A model generated the notes under the pieces. The model was not told where the DNA came from, did not search any database, and was given only the letters and a program-made list of their open reading frames with translations. Positions 28,523-38,998 of a stretch of DNA of 64,000 nt are shown piece by piece. A program made the position numbers and the translations under genes. The number at the start of each line of letters is the position of its first letter. Within the stretch, counting starts at the first letter, position 1. This DNA comes from Lysinibacillus fusiformis (GTDB taxonomy: Bacteria > Bacillota > Bacilli > Bacillales_A > Planococcaceae), in the NCBI RefSeq assembly GCF_002845985.1, contig NZ_PDFK01000001.1:620001-684000 (forward strand), written 5' to 3'.

Positions 28523-30178
28523 ATGAATAAAAACAAAAAGTTTTTATTATTAACAGTTCTTGCAGTATTTTCTTTAGTACTTGCTGCATGTGGCTTCGGT
28601 GGAGATTCGTCTGAAAAATCTAAAGACGATGGAAAAGATTCTGGTTCATCTGGGACAGCTTCTAAAGACTTAAACCTAGTTGTAGCTTCTGAACCACCAT
28701 CTTTACATCCACAACTTGCGACGGATTCTACATCTAGCGCAGTATTAATTAACATTTTTGAAGGTTTAACACGTACAGACAAAGAAGGTAAATCAACTCC
28801 AGCAATGGCTGAGAAATGGGACGTAAGTGAAGATGGTCTTACTTACACTTTCCATTTACGTGATGCAAAATGGACAAACGGAGATCCAGTAGTTGCTGGT
28901 GACTTCGAATATGCTTGGAAATGGGCTTTAAATCCTGAAAATCTATCGGAATATGCTTCTGTATTCTACCCAATTAAAGGTGCTGAAGCTTACAATCTTG
29001 GTGAAGGTGCTGTTGATGATGTAGCAATTAAAGCTGAAGATGATAAAACTTTAGTAGTTACATTAGCAAATCCGACTGCTTACTTCTTAGAATTAACTGC
29101 TTTCAAAACGTACGCACCTGTTAACCAAAAAGTAGTTGAAGGTAATGATGAATGGTACACTGATGCTGGTGAAAACTATGTAACAAACGGACCTTTCGTT
29201 TTAGATACTTGGAAACACAGTGACTCAATAGTTCTTAAGAAAAATACTGATTACTGGGATGCTGCAAATGTAGACCTTGAAACAGTTAATATAGGCATGG
29301 TTGAGAATGAAGCTACGGCAGTAACAATGTTTAAAAATGGAGAAATTGACTACTTAGGTTCTCCATACCAAACAGTAGCACTTGATGCAATTGATGGTTT
29401 CAAAACTGATGGCTCATTACAAATTGAGGATTATGCAGCTATTTATTGGTACAAATTTAATACAAAAGATAAAATTACTGGAAACGCTAACATTCGTAAA
29501 GCTTTAACATTAGCAATTGATCGCCAAAGCTTAATCGATAACGTTACTAAAGGTGAACAAAAGCCTGCTCTAGGTATGGTTCCATCTGCAATTTCTGGTT
29601 TTGAAGAAGACCGTGGTTATTATAAAGACAATGATATTGAAGGAGCAAAAGCTGCACTTGAAGCTGGAATGAAAGAGCTTGGTATTTCTGATCCAAAAGA
29701 AATCAGTATCAACCTTTCATTTAATACAAGTGAAGGACATGCTGCTATCGCTCAATTTATCCAAGAAGGTTGGAGCAAAAACCTTGGAATTTCAGTAAAC
29801 CTTGATAACTCTGAATGGCAAGTATATTTAGAAAAACTTAACCAATTAGACTATCAAGTTGGTCGTATGGGATGGATTGCTGACTACAACGATGCTTATA
29901 CATTCTTAGAAATGTACGATACTGCTGCCAACGGTAATAACGATACTGGTTGGGAAAACTCTCAATATAAAGATTTATTAAAACAATCTATTTCAGAAAT
30001 AGACACTGCAAAGCGTTCTGAAATCTTAAAACAAGCTGAAGCAATTGCTATGACTGAATTCCCAGTTGGACCAATTTATTACTACACTAACTTATATGTT
30101 AAAGATGATAAAGTACAAAATATGTCTCCAGATAGAATCGGTATCATTCAACTTAAAGATGTTAAAATTACTGAATAA
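28523..30178 (+). CDS. oppA: Peptide-binding lipoprotein, OppA/DppE family
   Basis: A 551-residue extracellular solute-binding protein (SBP_bac_5). A lipoprotein signal peptide ends in LAAC (lipobox, Cys about 23), followed by a Ser/Asp/Lys-rich linker and the binding domain with the signature region GLTYTFHLRDAKWTNGDPV. It captures oligopeptides outside the membrane and hands them to OppBC. AAGGGGG precedes the ATG. It is separated from oppB by a hairpin, which should make the binding protein more abundant than the rest of the transporter. Confidence 0.92.
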   Translation: MNKNKKFLLLTVLAVFSLVLAACGFGGDSSEKSKDDGKDSGSSGTASKDLNLVVASEPPSLHPQLATDSTSSAVLINIFEGLTRTDKEGKSTPAMAEKWDVSEDGLTYTFHLRDAKWTNGDPVVAGDFEYAWKWALNPENLSEYASVFYPIKGAEAYNLGEGAVDDVAIKAEDDKTLVVTLANPTAYFLELTAFKTYAPVNQKVVEGNDEWYTDAGENYVTNGPFVLDTWKHSDSIVLKKNTDYWDAANVDLETVNIGMVENEATAVTMFKNGEIDYLGSPYQTVALDAIDGFKTDGSLQIEDYAAIYWYKFNTKDKITGNANIRKALTLAIDRQSLIDNVTKGEQKPALGMVPSAISGFEEDRGYYKDNDIEGAKAALEAGMKELGISDPKEISINLSFNTSEGHAAIAQFIQEGWSKNLGISVNLDNSEWQVYLEKLNQLDYQVGRMGWIADYNDAYTFLEMYDTAANGNNDTGWENSQYKDLLKQSISEIDTAKRSEILKQAEAIAMTEFPVGPIYYYTNLYVKDDKVQNMSPDRIGIIQLKDVKITE

Positions 30179-30202
30179 TTCTATTGTTTAATTAAGCTCT
30201 AT

Positions 30203-30250
30203 AAAAAGAGAGCTGCCTCGTAGTCTCTTAGGCTCGAGTCAGCTCTTTTT
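30203..30250 (+). terminator. Intra-operon hairpin/attenuator between oppA and oppB
   Basis: AGAGCTG pairs with CAGCTCT, extended by A/T pairs, over a GC-containing inner arm, then TTTTTAAAA. It is 25 bases past oppA and likely causes partial termination or protects the oppA mRNA. Confidence 0.7.
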
Positions 30251-30306
30251 AAAATACGAAGGCATATATTTGTCTGACAATTGACAAATAGAAGGAGGAG
30301 TTTTAT

Positions 30307-31236
30307 GTGATTAAATATATTTTGAAAAGGCTGATGTATATACTTCTCGCGCTTTTCGTCATCGTAACGGTTACGTTTTTCTTAATGCGTCTCGCTCCTG
30401 GTAGTCCATTTGCGAGTGAACGTAATTTTCCACCTCAAATCGAGGAGAAGTTAAACGAAACGTATGGATTAAATAACCCTTGGTATATTCAATATAAAGA
30501 TTATTTAATCGATACGGCCTCTTTCAATTTCGGTGAGTCAATGAAGTATAAAGCGCGTTCTACAAATGATATGATTTCTGAAAGTTTCCCTGTGTCTTTA
30601 ACATTAGGGATTGAAGCTATGCTATTAGCAGTTGGATTTGGAGTTTTAATTGGCGTAGTTTCCGCGCTATACCATAATAAGTTCCCGGATTATTTGGCAA
30701 CGTCCTTTGCGGTGCTAGGTATTTCAGTACCTTCATTTATTTTAGCGGGTTTAATGCAGTATTTCTTATCCTTTAAATTAGGGTTGTTCCCAGTTAGTGG
30801 CTGGAAAGGCTTTGGTTACAGCATTTTACCTGCCCTTGCGATTGCATTTTCACATATGGGCTTTATCGCAAAATTAACACGTTCAAGTATGCTTGAGCAA
30901 AACAATAGTGATTATGTAAAAATGGCTCGTGCCAAAGGAATTGGAAAATGGACAGTTGTTTTCCGCCATACATTACGAAATGCTCTTTTACCAGTTGTAA
31001 CATACCTAGGCCCATTAACAGCTGGTGTGGTAACAGGTAGTTTCATTGTTGAACAAATTTTCGCTATTCCTGGACTTGGAAAACACTTTGTACAAAGTAT
31101 TACAAACCGTGACTATACAGTCATTATGGGTACGACTGTGTTCTATTCCATCATCCTTTTATTTGCGGTATTAATCGTTGATATACTATATAGTGTGATT
31201 GATCCGCGTATTAAACTGAAAGGAGCGAAAAAATAA
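30307..31236 (+). CDS. oppB: Peptide ABC transporter permease OppB
   Basis: A 309-residue inner-membrane permease with about six membrane helices and the coupling motif [20 protein letters not shown] that contacts the ATPases. AAGGAGG lies upstream. The start is a GTG that overlaps an ATG two bases earlier; the ATG is followed at once by TGA (ATGTGA at 30305-30310), so ribosomes starting there would stop after one codon. The following gene starts in a TAATG overlap. Confidence 0.92.
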   Translation: MIKYILKRLMYILLALFVIVTVTFFLMRLAPGSPFASERNFPPQIEEKLNETYGLNNPWYIQYKDYLIDTASFNFGESMKYKARSTNDMISESFPVSLTLGIEAMLLAVGFGVLIGVVSALYHNKFPDYLATSFAVLGISVPSFILAGLMQYFLSFKLGLFPVSGWKGFGYSILPALAIAFSHMGFIAKLTRSSMLEQNNSDYVKMARAKGIGKWTVVFRHTLRNALLPVVTYLGPLTAGVVTGSFIVEQIFAIPGLGKHFVQSITNRDYTVIMGTTVFYSIILLFAVLIVDILYSVIDPRIKLKGAKK

Positions 31237-32156
31237 TGACACAGCAGCAAATTGAAAAAGATAAGTTCAAAATTGTTGGTGGCAATCATGAAGCAACGGA
31301 AAAATTAGCTGATAAATCAGTTTCCTTTTGGAAAGAAGTATTTCTCCGTTTCTCTCATAACAAAATGGCCATCATTGGGATAATTATTTTAATCATTGTT
31401 ATTTTAATGGCTATTTTCGTACCAATGCTTTCTCAGTATAAATCAAGTGATCAACTAGGTGTTTACAATGCACCTCCATCTGCACAATTTTGGTTTGGAA
31501 CAGATGATCTAGGTCGTGATATTTTCGTTCGTATTTGGGAAGGAGCTCGTATTTCCCTATTTATCGGAATTGCAGCGGCGATTATTGACTTAATTATCGG
31601 TGTTATCTGGGGAAGTATTTCAGGTTTAGCAGGCGGTCGTGTTGATAACATTATGATGCGTATTGCTGACGTTTTAACAGCTGTACCTTACCTTTTAGTA
31701 GTAATCGTACTTTTAGTTGTTATGCAACCAGGTCTATTCCCAATGATTATTGCCCTGTCTATCACTGGATGGATTAACATGGCACGTATTGTACGTGGTG
31801 AAGTATTATCTATTAAAAACCAAGAATATGTTCTTGCAGCTCGTACATTAGGTGCTAGTACAGGCCATTTAATCATTAAACACTTAGTTCCGAATGCTCT
31901 TGGTGCTATTTTAGTTACGATGACTTTAACAATTCCATCTGCTATTTTCACTGAATCATTCCTAAGTTATCTTGGTCTTGGAGTTCCTGCTCCAACAGCT
32001 TCTTGGGGTACAATGGCCTCTGACGGAAATAAAGCCATTGCCAATGCTCCATGGCGCTTGATTTTCCCAGCGGTATTTATCTCACTAACAATCTTTGCGT
32101 TTAACGCAGTTGGTGACGGCTTACGTGATGCACTAGATCCAAAACTACGTAAATAA
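31236..32156 (+). CDS. oppC: Peptide ABC transporter permease OppC
   Basis: A 306-residue permease with an N-terminal cytoplasmic segment, a first helix at about 45-65, an external FGTDDLGRDIFVR motif typical of OppC/DppC, and the coupling loop EYVLAARTLGASTGHLIIKH. It pairs with OppB to form the membrane channel. Its ATG overlaps the oppB stop by one base. Confidence 0.93.
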   Translation: MTQQQIEKDKFKIVGGNHEATEKLADKSVSFWKEVFLRFSHNKMAIIGIIILIIVILMAIFVPMLSQYKSSDQLGVYNAPPSAQFWFGTDDLGRDIFVRIWEGARISLFIGIAAAIIDLIIGVIWGSISGLAGGRVDNIMMRIADVLTAVPYLLVVIVLLVVMQPGLFPMIIALSITGWINMARIVRGEVLSIKNQEYVLAARTLGASTGHLIIKHLVPNALGAILVTMTLTIPSAIFTESFLSYLGLGVPAPTASWGTMASDGNKAIANAPWRLIFPAVFISLTIFAFNAVGDGLRDALDPKLRK

Positions 32157-32169
32157 GGAGGTGGCCGAA

Positions 32170-33225
32170 ATGAGTAAAACAATTCTAGAAGTAAAAGATT
32201 TAAAAATTAACTTTAAAACTTATGCAGGGCTTGTCCGTGCTGTACGTGGTGTTAACTTTGATTTAAAAGAGGGTGAAACACTCGCTATAGTAGGAGAATC
32301 TGGTTCTGGTAAAAGTGTTACGAGTAATGCGTTAATGAAACTAATTCCACAGCCACCCGGTATTTATGAGTCAGGACAAATTTTATTTAATGGTCGTGAT
32401 TTAGTTCCGTTAACGGATAAAGAAATGTCAAAAGTACGCGGAAATGAAATTGCTATGATTTTCCAAGATCCAATGACAAGTTTGAATCCAACTATGAAGG
32501 TCGGACGTCAAATAACTGAGGTAATTTTGCAACATAAAAAAGTTTCCAAAGCTGATGCCAAAAAACGTGCAATTGAACTTTTAACACAGGTAGGTATCCC
32601 CTTCCCTGAAAAACGCTATAACCAATATCCACATGAATTTTCAGGTGGTATGCGTCAACGTGTTGTTATTGCCATCGCCCTTGCGGCTGATCCGAAGCTA
32701 TTGATTGCCGATGAGCCAACAACAGCCCTAGACGTAACAATTCAAGCACAGATTTTAGAGCTAATGAAAGAAATCCAGAAAAACTCAAAAACATCTATCA
32801 TTTTCATTACACACGATTTAGGTGTTGTGGCAAACATTGCAGATCGTGTAGCCGTAATGTACGCTGGACAAATCGTGGAGTATGGTACTGTTAATGATAT
32901 TTTCTATAATCCGAAACACCCATACACATGGGGTCTACTAGGTTCTATGCCTGATCTAGATAATGATACGGATGAGTTATTGCGCACGATTCCTGGTTCA
33001 CCACCAGATCTTACGAACCCACCTAAAGGGGATGCATTTGCAGCACGTAACGAGTTCGCAATGGCCATTGATTATGAACAAGAACCACCAATGTTCCAAG
33101 TGAGTGAAACGCATTTTGCAAAAACGTGGTTATTGCATCCTGATGCACCAAAGATTCCTCTTCCTGAAGCAGTTGCTAAACGTATTGAAGGGTATTTAGC
33201 AAAGGAGGCACAAGAAAATGACTAA
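32170..33225 (+). CDS. oppD: Peptide ABC transporter ATPase OppD
   Basis: A 351-residue ATPase: Walker A GESGSGKSVT, Q-loop FQDPMTSLNPT, signature FSGGMRQRV, Walker B LLIADEPTTALD, H-loop THDLG, then the oligopeptide C-terminal extension. The usual cluster of cysteines that binds an iron-sulphur centre in some OppD/DppD proteins is absent from the C-terminus. The ATG at 32170 is chosen because GGAGGTG sits just before it; a GTG at 32161 overlaps that site. Confidence 0.93.
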   Translation: MSKTILEVKDLKINFKTYAGLVRAVRGVNFDLKEGETLAIVGESGSGKSVTSNALMKLIPQPPGIYESGQILFNGRDLVPLTDKEMSKVRGNEIAMIFQDPMTSLNPTMKVGRQITEVILQHKKVSKADAKKRAIELLTQVGIPFPEKRYNQYPHEFSGGMRQRVVIAIALAADPKLLIADEPTTALDVTIQAQILELMKEIQKNSKTSIIFITHDLGVVANIADRVAVMYAGQIVEYGTVNDIFYNPKHPYTWGLLGSMPDLDNDTDELLRTIPGSPPDLTNPPKGDAFAARNEFAMAIDYEQEPPMFQVSETHFAKTWLLHPDAPKIPLPEAVAKRIEGYLAKEAQEND

Positions 33226-34144
33226 AGCTGGTGCGAAAAAAATTCTTGAAATCAAAAATTTAAAGCAGTATTTTGGTTCACCAAGTAATCCGATCAAAGC
33301 TGTAGATGGTATTAGCTTCGATGTTTATGAAGGCGAAACACTTGGTCTTGTGGGTGAATCAGGTTGTGGTAAATCAACAACTGGTCGTTCAATCATTCGA
33401 TTATATGATATTACAGGTGGCGAGATTGTTTTCGATGGTGAGAATGTCCAAGGAAAAAAATCTAAAACTGAGTTAAAGAAATTTAACCGTCAAATGCAAA
33501 TGATTTTCCAGGATCCTTATGCTTCTTTAAATCCTCGTATGACAGCTGGTGAAATCATTGGTGAAGCCTTTGATATCCATGGCCTTTACAAGGATAAAAA
33601 GGTACGTCGTGCGAAAATCCAAGAGTTACTTGAAGCTGTTGGTTTAAACAAAGAGCACGCGAATCGTTATGCACATGAATTTTCTGGTGGTCAACGTCAA
33701 CGTATTGGGATCGCTCGTGCATTAAGCCTAGATCCTAAATTCATCATTGCGGATGAGCCAATTTCTGCGCTTGACGTATCAATCCAAGCACAAGTTGTTA
33801 ACTTATTAAAAGAGTTACAAAAAGAACGTGGCTTAACATATCTTTTCATTGCCCATGACCTTTCCATGGTCAAATACATCAGTGATCGAATTGCTGTAAT
33901 GTACCGTGGAAAAATCATGGAAATCGGTAAAGCAGATGATATTTACAATCATCCTGTTCATCCGTATACAAAGTCTTTATTATCAGCTATCCCACTTCCT
34001 GATCCGATGTCAGAGAAGCGCCGTCAACGTATTCAGTACAAGCATACAGAGGTTGACCAAAGTGCAGCCTATCATGAAGTAGGCGACCAACATTATGTTT
34101 ATGGTACTGCTGATTTAGTAAAAACTTGGGTTGCTAATCGATAA
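33218..34144 (+). CDS. oppF: Peptide ABC transporter ATPase OppF
   Basis: A 308-residue partner ATPase: Walker [22 protein letters not shown], signature FSGGQRQRI, Walker [14 protein letters not shown]-loop AHDLS. It overlaps the oppD end by eight bases with its own AAAGGAGG. OppD and OppF form the heterodimeric motor. It ends the operon before a strong terminator. Confidence 0.93.
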   Translation: MTKAGAKKILEIKNLKQYFGSPSNPIKAVDGISFDVYEGETLGLVGESGCGKSTTGRSIIRLYDITGGEIVFDGENVQGKKSKTELKKFNRQMQMIFQDPYASLNPRMTAGEIIGEAFDIHGLYKDKKVRRAKIQELLEAVGLNKEHANRYAHEFSGGQRQRIGIARALSLDPKFIIADEPISALDVSIQAQVVNLLKELQKERGLTYLFIAHDLSMVKYISDRIAVMYRGKIMEIGKADDIYNHPVHPYTKSLLSAIPLPDPMSEKRRQRIQYKHTEVDQSAAYHEVGDQHYVYGTADLVKTWVANR

Positions 34145-34155
34145 AAACTAATTAC

Positions 34156-34192
34156 ATCCATCCATTGGAGGTTTCCAGTGGATGGATTTTTT
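34156..34192 (+). terminator. Terminator of the first peptide-transport operon
   Basis: ATCCATCCATTGG pairs with CCAGTGGATGGAT (one G-U) and is followed by T6, 11 bases past the oppF stop. Confidence 0.9.
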
Positions 34193-34267
34193 GCTCTCCG
34201 CTTTTCTCCTAGGTGTAGATGTCTTTACCCCTTTTACCTTATTTTAAGCAAAGTGCGTTTATACTTT

Positions 34268-34306
34268 TTGAAAAAAACAGTCTTTCTTCTATCAAGAAAG
34301 ACTGCT
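34268..34306 (-). terminator. Terminator of the second peptide-transport operon
   Basis: CAGTCTTTCTT (34278-34288) pairs with AAGAAAGACTG (34294-34304); on the minus strand a T7 run follows. It faces the previous terminator across about 75 bases, insulating the two converging operons. Confidence 0.9.
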
Positions 34307-34319
34307 TCTTCGATACCAA

Positions 34320-36146
34320 TTATTTTATTGGAGCATCTGCTGTTAATTCAATATCTTGCAGTTCTGTAGAATTTCCATATTCCACATTGTAATTTTTCAC
34401 GCGCTTATTAACAGGAATAACTTCTGTACGGAAGAAAGTCGGTACTACCATTGCTTTTTCACTCATATATTCTTGCCATGCTCTGAATGCTTTTGTACGT
34501 GTATCTTGATCCATAGCTTCTTCTGAGTCAATAGCGTCTAATAATTTTGTTAATTCAGGAGATACATAACGGCTAAAGTTAAATTCAGCACCTTCACCAT
34601 ATAAACCTTTAGGAGATGGATTTGTTCCAGTTCCCCATGCAGCTTGGTACATATCGATTTCTGGATCATCTGCTTGAACTTTATCATAGAAAGCATTGAA
34701 TTCGATAAGACGACCAGTAGTTAATTGTACATCTAACCCTACTTCTTTCCAGTTTTGACGGAAATATTCAACAATTGCTTCATCTGTTTCTGAACCAGCC
34801 ATTGAAGCTAAGCGAATAGAGAATTTTTTACCATCTTTATCTTCACGAATACCATCACCATCAACATCTTTAAAACCTGCTTTATCTAATAATTCTTTTG
34901 CTTTTTCTGGGTCATAATTATAGCCTTCTAATGTTGAATCATAATATGATGCAAATACTGGTGGAATTAAAGAATTTCCGCGCTCACGTAATCCTTGATA
35001 GAATTTTTCTGCAACACCTTCAACATCCATTGCATAAGCAACAGCTTGACGCAATTCAACACTATTCATTTTTGACTTTTCATCAAATACGTTTACTTTA
35101 TTAGTTGTATCATATTTTCCTAATTTAAAGCCGATATAAGAATATGATAATTCTGGTCGACCTAATAATGCTAAGTTTTGTAGATCCTTAATGCTATCGT
35201 ACTGATTAGTTGGATATGATGTTGCAAGATCATATTTTCCAGTACGTAATGCTTCGCCAATTGAAGTTGGTGGTACAACCTCAAGTACAACTTTATCAAC
35301 TTTCGGTTTACCTTTAAAATAATGTTCGTTTGCTACAAACTGTACAGACTCACCATTTACGACTTTATCAATTTTAAATGCACCAAGTGTAACTGGATTT
35401 TTACGTACTGCATCTGAAGCAAGTAAATCTTTCACTGGAATAGATTCTAATTGATGTTTAGGCTCTGCATACGCCCATAAACCATCGCCAATGGAGTAAA
35501 TAGCTGGTGATACTTTTTTAAGCTGAATTTTAATGCTTTTTTCATCGACTTTTGTAATACCAGAAATTGTATCTGCTTGCCCATTATGGTATTCTTCTGC
35601 GCCAACAATATTTTTGAAATCATCATCATAGCGAACACCTGTATAATCTGGATGACCAATTAGCTCATATGGGAAAATTAAATCATCAGCTGTTAAAGGT
35701 GTACCATCTGACCATTTATAATCACCTTGAATTGTGACAGTTGCTGTTTTTGCATCAGCATCAACATCTAATTTTGCAATACCTTTGTCCGTAACAATGA
35801 AGTTGCCATCTTGTTCAAAAAGTACATTTGAAGCAAATGCTAAAATTTCTGAATCATAAGCATCTTCGTATAGCTCCCAGTTGAAAATTCCTTGGAATGG
35901 AGAGCTTGTTACAAGTCCTACGCGTAAAGTACCACCTTGGATTGCGTCTCCTTCATTTGTTACCTCCATTGGAAGTAACGAATCATTCGTTGCCTCAGAT
36001 TCACCGGATTTTTCTGTTTCACCTGACTTTTCTGTATTATCTGTTTCTGAGCCTTTTTCAGACCCACTGCCTCCACCACCATTGCAGGCTGCTAAAATTA
36101 GCATGAATGCAAAAAGTACGGATAGGAATAACCAATTCTTCTTCAT
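34320..36146 (-). CDS. Peptide-binding lipoprotein of second transporter
   Basis: A 608-residue SBP_bac_5 lipoprotein: signal peptide ending LAAC (Cys about 21), then a long low-complexity linker rich in Gly, Ser, Glu and Thr (to about residue 55) before the binding domain. It is the last gene of an ATPase-ATPase-permease-permease-binding protein operon, the reverse order of the first transporter. The binding domain is clearly different in sequence from the first OppA, so a different peptide range is likely. GGGGAGG precedes the ATG. Confidence 0.92.
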   Translation of the reverse strand: MKKNWLFLSVLFAFMLILAACNGGGGSGSEKGSETDNTEKSGETEKSGESEATNDSLLPMEVTNEGDAIQGGTLRVGLVTSSPFQGIFNWELYEDAYDSEILAFASNVLFEQDGNFIVTDKGIAKLDVDADAKTATVTIQGDYKWSDGTPLTADDLIFPYELIGHPDYTGVRYDDDFKNIVGAEEYHNGQADTISGITKVDEKSIKIQLKKVSPAIYSIGDGLWAYAEPKHQLESIPVKDLLASDAVRKNPVTLGAFKIDKVVNGESVQFVANEHYFKGKPKVDKVVLEVVPPTSIGEALRTGKYDLATSYPTNQYDSIKDLQNLALLGRPELSYSYIGFKLGKYDTTNKVNVFDEKSKMNSVELRQAVAYAMDVEGVAEKFYQGLRERGNSLIPPVFASYYDSTLEGYNYDPEKAKELLDKAGFKDVDGDGIREDKDGKKFSIRLASMAGSETDEAIVEYFRQNWKEVGLDVQLTTGRLIEFNAFYDKVQADDPEIDMYQAAWGTGTNPSPKGLYGEGAEFNFSRYVSPELTKLLDAIDSEEAMDQDTRTKAFRAWQEYMSEKAMVVPTFFRTEVIPVNKRVKNYNVEYGNSTELQDIELTADAPIK

Positions 36147-36163
36147 GTGTAAATCCTCCCCTT

Positions 36164-37063
36164 TTATCCTAATCGTTGTTTTGCGTCAGCCGCACGTCTT
36201 AGCGCTTGACCAACATAATTTATACCAAGCATCAAAACTAAAATTAATAATGATGCGGGCAACCAAATCCACCATTTTGTAGATAATACTATCGGGTTTG
36301 TTGCATAGCTTACTAATGTCCCTAAGCTAGGTGTAGAAGGAGGTAAACCAAAGCCTAAAAATGATAGACCTGTTTCAATACCCACATTCCCTGCAAAGTT
36401 TAACGTTAACTCTACTATTAGCAACGAACTTAAATTTGGTAGTATCCCTTTAAACATAATGGCAAAATCACTAGTCCCCATTGTTTTGGAGGCACTTACA
36501 TAATCTCGTCGTCCTTCAGATAAAGCTTTACTTCGAACAAGACGTGCAGTACCTATCCATTGAAAGGCACTTAAAATCAAAATTAACTCTAAAACACCAT
36601 ATTTAGGAATAATTGTAACTAATACAATGATAATCATTAATGTCGGTAATGTCATAAGAAAATCAATGATACGCATAAATAAATTATCAATAAAGCCACC
36701 ATAGTAGCCCATTATTATACCTAGTGCGATCCCTAAAGCATTTGCAATAAGAGTGATAGCAATTGCAATTAAAATAGAATTTTTCGCACCGATAATAAGC
36801 TGTCCATACATATCACGCCCAGCTTCATCAGCCCCAAGGATATATCCATTAACGCCAGGCTCTGTAAAGCGCTCTAATAATTTAATTCGTAATATTTCAT
36901 CCTGGTTCATAAAAAAGGACATAATTAATATCGCAATTATAAGTAATGTTATTCCTATAAATGAAAATAATGCTAATTTATCTTTTCTAAATTCACGTAT
37001 AACCACTTGAATTCCTGTTGGTGGAGTACTTTCAACTTTCACTACATCATTTTTTTGATCCAT
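36164..37063 (-). CDS. Peptide ABC transporter permease, OppC-like
   Basis: A 299-residue permease with about six helices, the GADEAGRDMYGQL motif in the first external loop and a coupling loop DYVSASKTMGTSDFAIMFKG that is less canonical than in the first transporter. The ATG at 37063 has GAGAGG about eight bases upstream; a GTG nine bases earlier lies within the ribosome-binding region. It follows its OppB partner by 35 bases. Confidence 0.9.
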   Translation of the reverse strand: MDQKNDVVKVESTPPTGIQVVIREFRKDKLALFSFIGITLLIIAILIMSFFMNQDEILRIKLLERFTEPGVNGYILGADEAGRDMYGQLIIGAKNSILIAIAITLIANALGIALGIIMGYYGGFIDNLFMRIIDFLMTLPTLMIIIVLVTIIPKYGVLELILILSAFQWIGTARLVRSKALSEGRRDYVSASKTMGTSDFAIMFKGILPNLSSLLIVELTLNFAGNVGIETGLSFLGFGLPPSTPSLGTLVSYATNPIVLSTKWWIWLPASLLILVLMLGINYVGQALRRAADAKQRLG

Positions 37064-37098
37064 TTTATTCACCTCTCCTTATGCGTTCAATTTAGCTG

Positions 37099-38061
37099 TT
37101 AGTCTATGCGGATACGTGGATCAACAATGCTCATAATTATATCTGACAATAGACTACCTAATAACGCTAAGAAGCCATAAAGCATAACAAGAGCTGTAAT
37201 AACACTATAATCGCGACTTGTTACGGAATGGATGAATAATTGCCCCATGCCCGGGAAGCCAAAAATTGTCTCTATGAATATCGAGCCGCCTAATAAACCT
37301 GTAATTGTAAAGCCAAGGAAGGCTGCAATTGGTAATAAGGAGTTACGGAAAATATGTCTTCTATAGATTTTTTTCATCGGTACACCTTTACTACGTGCTG
37401 TTTTAACATAATCCTGTGTCTTGGCATCGATAATTTCTGAACGTAAGTATTGAATAATCGTCGTTGTAGCTAAAATTGCATACGTCATTGCAGGTAATAT
37501 TAAATGATACAAGCGATTCCAATAATACTCGAGTGTTCCAGGCTCTACACCTACATCGACTGTTCCGCTCGTTGGGAACCACATTAAACGGTATCCAAAG
37601 ATATATAAGAAGATTAAACCCAATACAAAGGTCGGTATTGCATAGCTTATAAAGCTATACAGAGTAATCGACTTATCGTACAAAGTATCCTGTTTACGTC
37701 CAGCTATCATTCCTAATGGAATAGCTATTAAATAAACGAGAATGGTACTAAGTAGAGCGAGCCAGAATGTGTTTAATGCACGCTCGCCAATCAATGTGGA
37801 CACTGCAAGTTTATATGTATAGCTTTGTCCAAAATCGCCCTGAAAGGCATTGATTACCCAATGGTAATATTGTACATACCAAGGGTCATAGTAACCCGCT
37901 TGAATTCTTAGTTCTTCAATTCTTGCAGGGTCTGTCTCTGGAGTAATTAACCCTGTAAAAGGATCTCCTGGCATTTGTTTTGCTAGGATAAAAATAATTA
38001 AGCTTAACACAAACATTTGAGGAATCATTAAAATTACTCTTCTAATAATTGTTTTCCACAT
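37099..38061 (-). CDS. Peptide ABC transporter permease, OppB-like
   Basis: A 320-residue permease with about six helices and the coupling motif DYVKTARSKGVPMKKIYRRH. The ATG at 38061 has GGGAGG upstream and starts one base past the upstream ATPase stop, so translation is coupled; longer in-frame starts overlap the ATPase gene and lack a site. Confidence 0.91.
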   Translation of the reverse strand: MWKTIIRRVILMIPQMFVLSLIIFILAKQMPGDPFTGLITPETDPARIEELRIQAGYYDPWYVQYYHWVINAFQGDFGQSYTYKLAVSTLIGERALNTFWLALLSTILVYLIAIPLGMIAGRKQDTLYDKSITLYSFISYAIPTFVLGLIFLYIFGYRLMWFPTSGTVDVGVEPGTLEYYWNRLYHLILPAMTYAILATTTIIQYLRSEIIDAKTQDYVKTARSKGVPMKKIYRRHIFRNSLLPIAAFLGFTITGLLGGSIFIETIFGFPGMGQLFIHSVTSRDYSVITALVMLYGFLALLGSLLSDIIMSIVDPRIRID

Positions 38062-38062
38062 T

Positions 38063-38998
38063 TCACATTCCTCCCGACATTGCAACCATATGTGTCTCTG
38101 AAATGGATTTCAGTGGATAGACTTTTCCATGCTCATCATAATATTTATGTTGCTCTTGTTGATAATTCTCTTCTACTTTTTGTCGAATCAATTTGCGCTC
38201 ATCCCTAGTCTCTGGTTCGATATTCGGAATGGCTGATAGAAGCCGATTCGTGTAAATATGCTGTGGATTCTTATAAATATCATGTCTTGTACCAGTTTCC
38301 ACAAAGCGGCCTTTATACATAATAGAAATATGATCACACATATGTTTAACAACACCTAAATCGTGGGAAATGAATAAGTAAGTAAGACCGTATTCATTTT
38401 GGATATCTTTCATAAAATTTAAGACCTGTGCCTGTACAGATAGATCTAGCGCAGAAACAGGCTCATCCGCAATGATCATTTTAGGGTTACATGCAACCGC
38501 TCGCGCAATGCCAAGACGCTGCTTTTGTCCTCCCGAAAATTCATGTGGATATTTAAGTAAGACATCCTCTGACATCCCAACAATAGCTAGTAGCTCTTTA
38601 ATACGTTTGCGTTCCTCTTGATCACTTAGCTTCATGAAATTTCGAATTGGTTCTGCTAGAATATCAAGAACGCGTTTTCTAGGATTCATACTTGAATGAG
38701 AGTCTTGGAAAATCATTTGAATATCTTTGTTATAGGCAGAATCACGCTGTCTTTGTTGATTTGTCACATTCTCACCCTCATAAAAAATTTGACCAGAGGT
38801 GATTTTTTCTAAGCCAATTATCGCTTTTCCAGTAGTCGATTTACCGGATCCTGATTCACCTACTAATCCATAGGTTTTCCCTTTTTCAAACTCCATTGTC
38901 ACGCCATCCACCGCATATACTCGATCAACAATAGTATTAAAAAATCCACCACGTATTGGATAATGAACATTTAAATCCTTAATTTGCATAAAGCTCAT
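38063..38998 (-). CDS. Peptide ABC transporter ATPase, OppF-like
   Basis: A 311-residue ATPase: Walker A GESGSGKSTT, FQDSHSSMNPR, signature FSGGQKQRL, Walker B MIIADEPVSALD, H-loop SHDLG, and a C-terminal segment mentioning KYPHEF and HIYTNRLLSAIPN typical of OppF. Its ATG overlaps the upstream ATPase stop (ATGA at 38995-38998). Confidence 0.92.
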   Translation of the reverse strand: MSFMQIKDLNVHYPIRGGFFNTIVDRVYAVDGVTMEFEKGKTYGLVGESGSGKSTTGKAIIGLEKITSGQIFYEGENVTNQQRQRDSAYNKDIQMIFQDSHSSMNPRKRVLDILAEPIRNFMKLSDQEERKRIKELLAIVGMSEDVLLKYPHEFSGGQKQRLGIARAVACNPKMIIADEPVSALDLSVQAQVLNFMKDIQNEYGLTYLFISHDLGVVKHMCDHISIMYKGRFVETGTRHDIYKNPQHIYTNRLLSAIPNIEPETRDERKLIRQKVEENYQQEQHKYYDEHGKVYPLKSISETHMVAMSGGM

